Assembly: GCA_044507975.1 (NCBI GenBank)
Contig: JBIQIQ010000001.1
Coordinates: 8,037-72,036, forward strand
Direction: 5' to 3'
Length of the DNA: 64,000 nucleotides
From: DASRWD01 sp044507975
GTDB lineage: Bacteria; Deinococcota; Deinococci; Deinococcales; Trueperaceae
Shown here: in pieces, positions 54,821 to 61,271 of the stretch
Layout: each line of letters begins with the position of its first letter
Numbering within the stretch: position 1 is the stretch's first letter
Made by a program: the position numbers and the translations under genes
Notes under the pieces: model-generated
Databases searched by the model: none
What the model was told of the DNA's origin: nothing
What the model saw: only the letters and a program-made list of their open reading frames with translations

Positions 54821-56089
54821 CTCGACCTTAGCCGTTGGCGCGGCGCTCGGCAACTCCAGAGGCGACGCGCTGTCGGCGCCGGCGCCCGGCGGCAGACGCC
54901 ACGCGCCGACTGCCGCGGTGACCGCGAAGAGCACCGCCGTCACGAGGAAGATGCCGCGGTAGTTCGGCTCGTCAGGGACGCTCGACAGCGTGATTATCGC
55001 GCCGGCCAGCAGCGGCGCGAGCGCGCGGGACGCCGCGCCCACGGAGTTGTCGAGGCCGTACACGGAGCCCGCCATCGCCGGGTCGGTGAAGCGCGCGAGC
55101 ATGGCGCTGATGGCGGGCAGCACGCCGCCCACGGCGAAGCCGACGGCGACGTTGAGCGCGACGAGCTGCCACACCTCGGTCACGAACGCCATTGGGACGT
55201 AGAACAGCGCCGTCGCGACCGCCGACACCACCAGCACCCGCTTGTGGCCCACGCGGTCGCCGAGGCGCCCCAACGCCACACCGCTGACCGTGCCGGCGAG
55301 GGAGGCCGCGCCGATGGCGACGCCGGTGTAGATGCTGGCCAGCTCGTCCCGCATGGTGAGGGTGACGATGAAGAGCGGGAGGTACGGCATGATCATCGTC
55401 CTCCCCAGCCAGGCCGTGAACCGGAGCAGGTACGTCAGGGGCACGCCCTGCGCGCCGAGGACCGTGCGCCACTGGCCGAACATCGCGCCGAAGAGCCGCC
55501 TCTCCTGCTGCGGTGGCGTGAACCTCTCGCGCACTCCGAAGATCACGAGCAGGCCCCCGATCGACAGGAGGACGCCCGTGACGATGAACGACATCCTGAT
55601 ACCGACGAGGAACTCCAGGAACCCTCCGACGATGGGCCCGACCGAGATGCCCGCCCACTGCCCGGTCTGCATCAGGCCCATCGCGAAGCCCAGGCGCTCG
55701 CGCGGCACCGAGGCGGCGACCATCGACGAGGAGGCCGACACGACGCCGGTGACGAGCCCCTGCACCAGCCTGATCAGCACGAGCTCCTCGGCGTTGCGGG
55801 CGAACGCCATCAGCACCACCAGCAGGGCGCCGCCGATGAGCGATCGCACGACCATCGGCTTGCGGCCGTAGCGGTCGGCCACGGCGCCCCAGATGGGCGA
55901 TGCGATCATCATGGCGACCCCCTGGACGCTGTAGACCATCGCCACCCAGAAGACGGTCGAGCCGCCCGTGACCGAGCCGAGGTCCTCGACGTACGCCGGC
56001 AGGAAGGGGAAGATCGTGGAGAACCCGAGGGACGCCAGCAGTTGAGCCAGGAACATCACCGTGATGGTGCGTTGCCAGCTCGACGCCAT
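54791..56089 (-). CDS. Major facilitator superfamily transporter (drug efflux type)
   Basis: A 432-residue protein with 12 predicted helices. Motif A between helices 2 and 3 reads GAVADRYGRKPMVV, with a second, weaker copy GRLGDRVGHKRVLVV between helices 8 and 9. VQGLVTGVVSASSSMVAASV resembles the motif B/C region of DHA-type efflux pumps. Substrate unknown; because thiB follows under a TPP riboswitch, a link to thiamine precursors is possible but unproven. GAGGAGG precedes the ATG at suitable spacing. Confidence 0.85.
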   Translation of the reverse strand: MASSWQRTITVMFLAQLLASLGFSTIFPFLPAYVEDLGSVTGGSTVFWVAMVYSVQGVAMMIASPIWGAVADRYGRKPMVVRSLIGGALLVVLMAFARNAEELVLIRLVQGLVTGVVSASSSMVAASVPRERLGFAMGLMQTGQWAGISVGPIVGGFLEFLVGIRMSFIVTGVLLSIGGLLVIFGVRERFTPPQQERRLFGAMFGQWRTVLGAQGVPLTYLLRFTAWLGRTMIMPYLPLFIVTLTMRDELASIYTGVAIGAASLAGTVSGVALGRLGDRVGHKRVLVVSAVATALFYVPMAFVTEVWQLVALNVAVGFAVGGVLPAISAMLARFTDPAMAGSVYGLDNSVGAASRALAPLLAGAIITLSSVPDEPNYRGIFLVTAVLFAVTAAVGAWRLPPGAGADSASPLELPSAAPTAKVEASPGVSRDR

Positions 56090-56236
56090 GCTCGAGAACG
56101 CCTCCTCGCCGCCTCGGCCGTCGTGGACCCCGCTTGGCGGGGCAAGGCCGTCGCGACGCCGGCCATGTTACCCCCGGGGGCGGGGAACCCCTTCCCAGGC
56201 CGCTGGCCGGCACCTGCAGAGCGCGGGCGGCAGGGG

Positions 56237-56242
56237 TAGGTT
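56237..56242 (+). promoter_or_regulatory. Leaderless -10 element of the Crp/Fnr regulator
   Basis: TAGGTT 6 bases before GTG 56249. Confidence 0.55.
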
Positions 56243-56248
56243 GGGGCG

Positions 56249-56926
56249 GTGTCCCTCTCGGCCTTCGACGTCCTCGCTCGCTGTCCGCTCCTCGCTGGGC
56301 TGCCGGACGACGACATCGCGGCGCTGGCAGCCGGCGCGTCTCGGCGCTCGTACGACGCAGGCGCGACCCTCTTCCTGGAGGGTGACGCCTCGCTAGGCCT
56401 CCAGGTGATCGCCCAGGGCGAAGTGAAGGTCTACCTGATATCTCCGGCCAGCGGGCGCGAGCTGCTCCTGCACTACGAGCGGCAGTTCGGCACGGTGGCC
56501 GAGCTCGTGGCGCTCGACGGCGGCCCCTACCCGGCCAGCGCCCAGGCGGTGACGGACACCACCCTGGTCGTCGTCGAGCACGACCGGTTCGTGCAGGTGC
56601 TGACGGAACGGCCTCGGGTCGCCCTCCACCTGATGCGCTCGCTGGGGCGCAACATCCGGCGCATGGTCGCCCTAGTCAACCAGATCTCGTTCCAGGAGGT
56701 GCAGCACCGCCTGGCCGGGTACCTGCTGAGGAAGGCGGCTCACGGGCTGCCGTTCGACCTGAAGACGAACGCCGAGATCGGCGCGCGGATCGGCACGGTG
56801 CCGGAGCTGGTGAGTCGCAACCTCTCCCGGCTCCACACCGCCGGCGCCATCGACATGGCTGGACGCACGGTGGTGCGCATCGACGAGGCGGCGCTGCGCG
56901 AGATGGCCGAGGCGGCGGGGCGCTAG
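56249..56926 (+). CDS. Crp/Fnr-family transcriptional regulator
   Basis: A 225-residue regulator. Residues about 15-125 form the cyclic-nucleotide-binding-type beta barrel (GATLFLEGDASLGLQVIAQG, EVKVYLIS, PYPASAQAV), then the long dimer helix, then a winged helix-turn-helix (NAEIGARIGTVPELVSRNLS). It lacks the N-terminal cysteine cluster of FNR, having one Cys in that region, so any anaerobic or NO sensing would have to be through heme or another ligand as in DNR. An FNR-like palindrome at 59003-59016 is a likely target. Confidence 0.88.
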   Translation: MSLSAFDVLARCPLLAGLPDDDIAALAAGASRRSYDAGATLFLEGDASLGLQVIAQGEVKVYLISPASGRELLLHYERQFGTVAELVALDGGPYPASAQAVTDTTLVVVEHDRFVQVLTERPRVALHLMRSLGRNIRRMVALVNQISFQEVQHRLAGYLLRKAAHGLPFDLKTNAEIGARIGTVPELVSRNLSRLHTAGAIDMAGRTVVRIDEAALREMAEAAGR

Positions 56927-56958
56927 TCGATGCGGCCCCGCAGGGGCGCGTCCCGCGG

Positions 56959-57294
56959 TCAGAAGAACCCGAGCTGGCGCTTCGCCTCGTCGGACATCGA
57001 CATCGGCGTCCAGGGCGGGTCCCAGACGAGCCCGACGTCCGCAGCCTCGATGCCGGGCACCGCCAGCACGCACGAGCGCACCTGGGCCTCGATGCTCGCG
57101 TGGAGCGGGCAGCCAGGGGTCGTGAGCGTCATGCGCACCCGCGCGAGCGCGGCCTCGACCTCCACCTCGTAGACGAGCCCGAGGTTCACGACGTCGATCC
57201 CGAGCTCCGGGTCGATCACTCCGGTCAACGCCGCCAGCACTGCGGCGGCCGGCGCTGCTGCTCCCAGCTCCCTGAGGACCACCTCTGTGGTCAC
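56959..57294 (-). CDS. DUF59/MIP18-family iron-sulfur assembly protein
   Basis: A 111-residue protein of the SufT/PaaD-like family that helps mature iron-sulfur proteins: LTGVIDPELGIDVVNLGLVY with the invariant DPE-x3-D-V-V-N-L-G-L-V-Y pattern, TLTTPGCPLHASIEAQVRSC with the conserved Cys, and DPPWTPMSMSDEAKRQLGF at the end. It often sits beside anaerobic respiratory genes. The GTG start lies inside the first 18-bp repeat copy next to the assembly gap, so its promoter is partly missing. Confidence 0.9.
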   Translation of the reverse strand: MTTEVVLRELGAAAPAAAVLAALTGVIDPELGIDVVNLGLVYEVEVEAALARVRMTLTTPGCPLHASIEAQVRSCVLAVPGIEAADVGLVWDPPWTPMSMSDEAKRQLGFF

Positions 57295-57442
57295 GGAGTG
57301 ACCACCNNNNNNNNNNNNNNNNNNNNNNNNNNNNNNNNNNNNNNNNNNNNNNNNNNNNNNNNNNNNNNNNNNNNNNNNNNNNNNNNNNNNNNNNNNNNNN
57401 NNNNNNGGTCACGGAGTGACCACCTGTCACTGGGTGACCACC
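57289..57442. repeat. 18-bp tandem repeat array interrupted by the assembly gap
   Basis: Copies: GGTCACGGAGTGACCACC at 57289-57306, the same sequence at 57407-57424, and TGTCACTGGGTGACCACC at 57425-57442. Each copy contains the palindrome GGTCAC-N3-GTGACC or a near form. The true copy number is hidden by the N run and was probably the cause of it. Confidence 0.75.
57307..57406. other. Assembly gap of 100 N
   Basis: Exactly 100 N, the usual placeholder for a gap of unknown size. The identical repeat on both sides suggests a collapsed tandem repeat, but a larger missing segment cannot be excluded. Confidence 0.95.
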
Positions 57443-57444
57443 GG

Positions 57445-58746
57445 TCATTCGGCTGCCGCCGTCCGGCCGGCGGTCGTGGGAGCACGCCAGAGCGTGCGCT
57501 CCACCACCGTAGCGGCCTGCCAGAGCTGGGCCGCGGCGCCCACGAGCAGCGCCGAGCCTGCCAGAGCGGCCAGTGGCGGGGAAGACGCCGCCACCGCCGC
57601 GGTGGCCGCCAGCGCGCCGACCCCCAGCCCCGCCGTGATCACGCCCTCGAGCCAGGGCCGCGTCAGGTCTCGCAGCAGGGGAGGCGGCCCCGCGGCGCGC
57701 CCTCCCGATCCGAACGCCGTGGTCCATGTGAGGAAGGAGAGGATCTTGACCAGCATGCCGCTCACGGCCAGCCCGACGAAGCCGAGCAGCAGGGCGACGG
57801 CCGCGGCGTCGTCGAGACGGAAGGCCAGCAGCGACCCGGCCAGCGGGAGGAAGGCGTGGGCGAGCACGTAGCGCTCCACCGGCGCCTCGAGCCGCCTGCG
57901 GAGGCGCCGCCTGAGCAGGGCCACCACCTCGGCGGCCTGCAGCGAGCCCGCGGCGACCAACGCGAGCGTCGCCGCCACGTTCGCGGCCCGACCGAGCACC
58001 GGCGCCCAGCCGAGGGCGGGGGCCGCCGCCGCCACCAACGCAGCGGCGAAGCAGGCGTGCACGAGCCAGGTGATCGTCGTGACCCGCCAGGCGCTGCCCC
58101 CTTTGGCGAGGGCGAACATCGAGAGCAGCTTGTGGCCGGATGCTGCGATGCCGAGAAGGAACGCGCCGGCGATGCCGGTGATCTGGTGCAGCGACGCGGG
58201 GTAGCCGACCGCGGCGGCCAGCGCCGGCGTGCCGCGGGTCGCGGCGAGCAGGGTCCCGAGCGCGACGGCGGCGAAGAGGTAGCAGACCGCCACTACCAGG
58301 CCGCGGCTGGCGGGGTCGCTCCGGGTACTGCGGGCCGACGTGGCCAGGGTCTGAGCCGCGACGAGCCCCAGCGCCGTCGTGACGGCCAGCCCGCCCGCCG
58401 CGAGGTGTGTCGGCCTGAAGCCGGCCGCGAACCCCCAGACGAGCAGGGCGCCGCCGGCGGCCAGCAGCGGCAGCGCGACCAGCCCGAGGCGCCGCCAGGC
58501 GAGGTCGGTCACGAGCAGCACGGCTGGGAGCTGCTGCAGGGTGCCGACGTAGACGAGGCTGACGTAGAGCAAGGTGAACACGTGGGTGAGGGCGACGGCC
58601 GTCGGTGAGCCGAGGTAGCCGGAGAGGGCCGTGGGCTCGGCGAGCAGCCACGCCGCGCCGATGGCGAGCGCCAGCGCGCCGCCCACCAGGCCGGCCACCG
58701 GCAGGTAGGGAGGCGCGCCTCCGGAGGCGCTGACGGGCGCGGTCAG
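57445..58746 (-). CDS. Multi-pass membrane protein, NnrS/COX1-like
   Basis: A 433-residue protein with about 12 hydrophobic helices. TALTHVFTLLYVSLVYVGTL-like and HQITGIAGAFLLGIAASGHK segments carry histidines in helices as in heme-copper oxidase-like and NnrS proteins of denitrification clusters, but the full six-histidine oxidase set is not visible. No usual start fits well: CTG 58746 overlaps the preceding DUF2249 stop (CTGA), while the first GTG, at 58698, would cut into the first helix. The CTG is preferred. Likely function is electron transfer or NO tolerance. Confidence 0.7.
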   Translation of the reverse strand: MTAPVSASGGAPPYLPVAGLVGGALALAIGAAWLLAEPTALSGYLGSPTAVALTHVFTLLYVSLVYVGTLQQLPAVLLVTDLAWRRLGLVALPLLAAGGALLVWGFAAGFRPTHLAAGGLAVTTALGLVAAQTLATSARSTRSDPASRGLVVAVCYLFAAVALGTLLAATRGTPALAAAVGYPASLHQITGIAGAFLLGIAASGHKLLSMFALAKGGSAWRVTTITWLVHACFAAALVAAAAPALGWAPVLGRAANVAATLALVAAGSLQAAEVVALLRRRLRRRLEAPVERYVLAHAFLPLAGSLLAFRLDDAAAVALLLGFVGLAVSGMLVKILSFLTWTTAFGSGGRAAGPPPLLRDLTRPWLEGVITAGLGVGALAATAAVAASSPPLAALAGSALLVGAAAQLWQAATVVERTLWRAPTTAGRTAAAE

Positions 58747-58967
58747 AGCGCGCCCTTGACGATCCGCACCCTCGCGCTGCCGTCGGCGAGCTCCTCGACC
58801 TCGTAGGTAGCCCCTCGGTCGAGCAGCTGCGGCAGCAGGTAGACGGGCACGCGGTCGTTGTGGATCGTCAGCACGTCGCCGGCCGACAGCTCCTGCAGCC
58901 GCTCCAGCGTGCGGATCATCGGCTCTGGCGGCTGAAGGCCGCGGTTGTCGAGGAACTCCTCGCGCAC
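58743..58967 (-). CDS. DUF2249 (TusA-like fold) small protein
   Basis: A 74-residue alpha/beta protein: LDNRGLQPPEPMIRTLERLQ, LSAGDVLTIHNDRVPVYLLP, then TYEVEELADGSARVRIVKG. The family shares the TusA-like sulfur-carrier fold, yet the CPxP cysteine is replaced here by QPPEP, so sulfur transfer is unlikely. Found in nitrate/NO-related clusters. GTG 58967 lies 6 bases after TAGCCT. Its stop overlaps the likely CTG start of the membrane protein. Confidence 0.85.
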   Translation of the reverse strand: MREEFLDNRGLQPPEPMIRTLERLQELSAGDVLTIHNDRVPVYLLPQLLDRGATYEVEELADGSARVRIVKGAL

Positions 58968-58973
58968 GAGGCG

Positions 58974-58979
58974 AGGCTA
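58974..58979 (-). promoter_or_regulatory. Leaderless -10 element of the DUF2249 gene
   Basis: TAGCCT 6 bases before GTG 58967; the FNR-like site is centred 42.5 bases upstream of that start. Confidence 0.6.
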
Positions 58980-59002
58980 GCGGCGGGCCCCGGCCGAGCG
59001 CC

Positions 59003-59016
59003 TTGACCTGCGTCAT
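59003..59016. promoter_or_regulatory. FNR/DNR-type operator
   Basis: TTGAC-CTGC-GTCAT matches the FNR-family pattern TTGAY-N4-RTCAA with one mismatch in the ten palindrome positions. Its centre (59009.5) is the exact midpoint between the divergent starts 58967 and 59052. With leaderless transcripts this puts it near -41.5 for both, the class II activator position. Confidence 0.7.
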
Positions 59017-59051
59017 GGGACCAGGCCCGGGCCGCGTGTGACCATCTGGCC

Positions 59052-59336
59052 GTGGAGAACGCCAGGTCGGGCCACGAGGAGCTGCGCCGCATGCGCGTCT
59101 CCGACCTCCTGTCCGCCGATCCGCGCTGCCTGGAGGTGCTGGTGAGGCACGGCTTCACGCCGCTGCGCCAGCCCGCCCTCCGCCGCGTGCTGGCGCCGAC
59201 GGTGGACCTCGGTCAGGCCTCGCTGATACGCGGGCTCGGACCGGCGGCGGAGGACGCGCTCCTCGACGAGCTCGCCGACCTGCTGGCCGTCCGCGGCGCC
59301 GGCGACCCGGCCGAGGAGGCGGAACCGTGCCGCTGA
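59052..59336 (+). CDS. DUF1858-type small protein
   Basis: A 94-residue protein: MRVSDLLSADPRCLEVLVRH, GFTPLRQPALRRVLAPTVDL, GQASLIRGL. This is the DUF1858 pattern, found alone or fused in proteins of nitrosative stress and hybrid-cluster-protein operons. The usual redox Cys at the end of the domain is absent. GTG 59052 is preceded at 6 bases by GACCAT, a weak -10 that fits activator dependence. First gene of the rightward arm; it overlaps the cupin gene by 10 bases. Confidence 0.8.
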   Translation: MENARSGHEELRRMRVSDLLSADPRCLEVLVRHGFTPLRQPALRRVLAPTVDLGQASLIRGLGPAAEDALLDELADLLAVRGAGDPAEEAEPCR

Positions 59337-59677
59337 TCAACGCGCTCGCCCAGCGGCGCTTCTCGGAGCACGGGCCGGTGCCGCGACCGGTGAGCATGGG
59401 CCACGGCATGGCGGTGATGCTTCTCTGCCTGCAGTCCGGGCAGTCGATCGTCGCCCCCGAAGGCGACGCCGCGGAGACGGTGTTCACCGTCATCGACGGC
59501 CAGGGGACGGTGCGTGAGGGCGAGGCCGTCCACGCCGTCGGACCCGGCGACGTGGTGCACGTCCTGCCCGGCGACGACAAGGCGCTCATCGCCGGCGAGG
59601 GTCGGTTCACCGTCTTGGGCGTGAGGCGCCTGGAGCGCCGCGCCGCGTCACAGGGGCGAGCCGGAGGTGGGGCGTGA
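59327..59677 (+). CDS. Cupin-domain protein
   Basis: A 116-residue single-domain cupin: MAVMLLCLQSGQSIVAPEGD and GTVREGEAVHAVGPGDVVHVLPGDDKAL give the two barrel motifs. Metal-ligand histidines of motif 1 are mostly missing, so it may bind a small ligand or act as an accessory rather than a classical dioxygenase. GTG 59327 overlaps the previous gene; its stop overlaps the ferredoxin start (GTGA). Confidence 0.8.
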   Translation: MPLINALAQRRFSEHGPVPRPVSMGHGMAVMLLCLQSGQSIVAPEGDAAETVFTVIDGQGTVREGEAVHAVGPGDVVHVLPGDDKALIAGEGRFTVLGVRRLERRAASQGRAGGGA

Positions 59678-59892
59678 GCGCGCTCAGGCGGCCGAGCCAC
59701 GTCTACGTCGACGCGGGCCTCTGCATACTGTGCGAGCTCTGCGACGCGGTGGCCCCCGGGACGCTGCGGGCCGCGAGCTTCGGACCGCTGTTGGCCGACG
59801 AGGCGACCCTCGACGCGATGGCCGCATGCCCGACCGGCGCGATCCGCTGGCTCGAGAGCGAGGAGGAACATGAAGCAGCTCGACGTACGTGA
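59674..59892 (+). CDS. Small single-cluster ferredoxin
   Basis: A 72-residue ferredoxin with C17-x2-C20-x2-C23 in CILCELCDAVAPG and C52 in AACPTGAIRW. Four cysteines, one [4Fe-4S] (or [3Fe-4S]) cluster. It would give or take single electrons for a redox partner in this cluster. Overlaps the cupin by 4 bases and the second DUF2249 gene by 23. Confidence 0.88.
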   Translation: MSALRRPSHVYVDAGLCILCELCDAVAPGTLRAASFGPLLADEATLDAMAACPTGAIRWLESEEEHEAARRT

Positions 59893-60094
59893 GATACCGC
59901 CGCGCGACCGGCACCCCCTGATATTCCGGACCTTCGACGAGCTCAGCCCGGGCGACGCGTTCGAGCTCGTGAACGACCACGACCCTCGTCCGCTCTACTA
60001 CCAGCTCCAGGCCGAGAGGGGCCGCCAGCTCGACTGGAGCTACCTCGAGCAGGGCCCCGACCGCTGGCGCGTGAAGGTGGGTAAGGCCGCCTGA
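59870..60094 (+). CDS. Second DUF2249 (TusA-like fold) protein
   Basis: A 74-residue protein, LDVREIPPRDRHPLIFRTFD then LSPGDAFELVNDHDPRPLYY and YLEQGPDRWRVKVGK, a classical DUF2249 sequence. It is a paralogue of the minus-strand one at 58743-58967, only distantly similar, and again has no cysteine. Its TGA overlaps the probable CTG start of the following gene. Confidence 0.88.
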   Translation: MKQLDVREIPPRDRHPLIFRTFDELSPGDAFELVNDHDPRPLYYQLQAERGRQLDWSYLEQGPDRWRVKVGKAA

Positions 60095-60561
60095 GCCGCT
60101 GGCAGGTCGCGTTCCTGCGCTGCGCCCTGCTGTGGCTGGTGCTCGCCGGCCTGGTGGGGGCGTCCCTGGCCGTCTGGCCCAGTTACGTGGGGGCGTTGGC
60201 GCCCACCCACGGGCACCTGGGGACCGTCGGGTTCTTCCTGTCCATGGTCATGGGCGTCGCGTTCTGGATGCTGCCGCGCCCTGGGGGCATCAGGCAGACC
60301 GGCCTGGAGGCGACGACGTTCCTGTTCCTGCAGGCCGGCATGCTCGCCCGGGTGATCGGCGAGCCGTGGTGGCGGCTGACCGGCGAAGGCGTGCCGCACG
60401 CGCTGTTCGCGGCCAGCGGCGGCCTGACGTTCGCCGCCATCGTCACGTTCGCGGTAGCGATGAGCCGTCGCGTCGTGACGGTGGAGCGGGTCCGGGCGGC
60501 GGCGCGGCCGCGAGGCACGCCGTCGCTGCGCCGCCCGGGGGAGGGCGAGAGGACCGACTAG
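60091..60561 (+). CDS. Small COX1-like membrane protein with probable CTG start
   Basis: About 156 residues and four hydrophobic helices: HGHLGTVGFFLSMVMGVAFW with in-helix histidine, then MLPRPGG, as in short cbb3-subunit-I-like proteins of NO-related clusters. The first ATG/GTG/TTG codon in frame (GTG 60139) would begin in the middle of helix 1. Starting at CTG 60091, which overlaps the DUF2249 stop, gives SRWQVAFLRCALLWLVLAGL, a complete first helix. The CTG is therefore preferred. It converges on the RDD gene with a 4-base overlap. Confidence 0.72.
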   Translation: MSRWQVAFLRCALLWLVLAGLVGASLAVWPSYVGALAPTHGHLGTVGFFLSMVMGVAFWMLPRPGGIRQTGLEATTFLFLQAGMLARVIGEPWWRLTGEGVPHALFAASGGLTFAAIVTFAVAMSRRVVTVERVRAAARPRGTPSLRRPGEGERTD

Positions 60562-61160
60562 TCGGCGACCTCGACGACCTTGGTGCCGGCGAGCGTGTCG
60601 CCCAGCCTGCGGCCCTCGGCGTCCGTGAAGACGCGGACGATCTCGATGATGCCGAGGACGGCCGCGGCGATCATCACGGGCACGTAGAGCAGCCACCCGA
60701 GCACCGGCACGATCAGGAGGAACGAGGCGAGCGAGCCCAGGCAGATGGTCCAGTTGCGCTTGGCCGAGGTGGCGAAGTCCATCTTGCCGCCATCGAGCCT
60801 GACGGGTCGGAGGTTCATGAGCTTCTTGCCGACCGATCGGCCGTCCATGAACTCGAAGTCGAAGCCGTCGCGCAGCAGCACGTAGAGCACTGAGGCGATC
60901 CAGCCGACCGCGGGCACGAGGCCGAGCGCGCCGGCGATGGCGCCGTCGACGATCGCGGCGATCGCGCGCTTGGTCACGTCGGGCTTGGCCGCGACGCCCG
61001 GCTCGCCACCGGGTGTGGCCGCCGTCGGGCCCAGCGGCGGGGCGGGCGGCGGGTACGGGTCTGGAGCGTAGGTCGGCGGTGCGGCGGGCGGCTGCTCGGG
61101 CCCCTGCTCGGGCTCGAAGGGCCCCTGGCTCGCGGGATCCAGCGGGTCGCGATCGGTCAT
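60558..61160 (-). CDS. RDD-family membrane protein
   Basis: A 200-residue protein with a Pro/Ala-rich cytoplasmic head (1-60) and the RDD core: KRAIAAIVDGAIAGALGLVP, MDGRSVGKKLMNLRPVRLDG and RLGDTLAGTKVVEV. The first Arg-Asp signature pair is present (R...D). Function of the family is largely unknown, with some members acting as Na+/H+ antiporters. GAGGAG precedes the ATG. Confidence 0.87.
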   Translation of the reverse strand: MTDRDPLDPASQGPFEPEQGPEQPPAAPPTYAPDPYPPPAPPLGPTAATPGGEPGVAAKPDVTKRAIAAIVDGAIAGALGLVPAVGWIASVLYVLLRDGFDFEFMDGRSVGKKLMNLRPVRLDGGKMDFATSAKRNWTICLGSLASFLLIVPVLGWLLYVPVMIAAAVLGIIEIVRVFTDAEGRRLGDTLAGTKVVEVAD

Positions 61161-61259
61161 GCTCCACTCCTCACTTGCCGGCGGCGGACACGGTGCGCAT
61201 CCACTCTAAGCGGGTTCGCGGCGCTGGAGGTGCAGAACGTCATACGTCGTCACCGGCGG

Positions 61260-61265
61260 TAAGCT
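61260..61265 (+). promoter_or_regulatory. Leaderless -10 element of pta
   Basis: TAAGCT 6 bases before ATG 61272. Confidence 0.6.
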
Positions 61266-61271
61266 CGGCGC

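Noticed and set aside
56672..58651. Long minus-strand frame passing through the N run
   Set aside because: It exists only because N codons are read as open; it overlaps the Crp/Fnr, DUF59 and COX1-like genes. The six-residue repeats near the gap come from the 18-bp tandem repeat.
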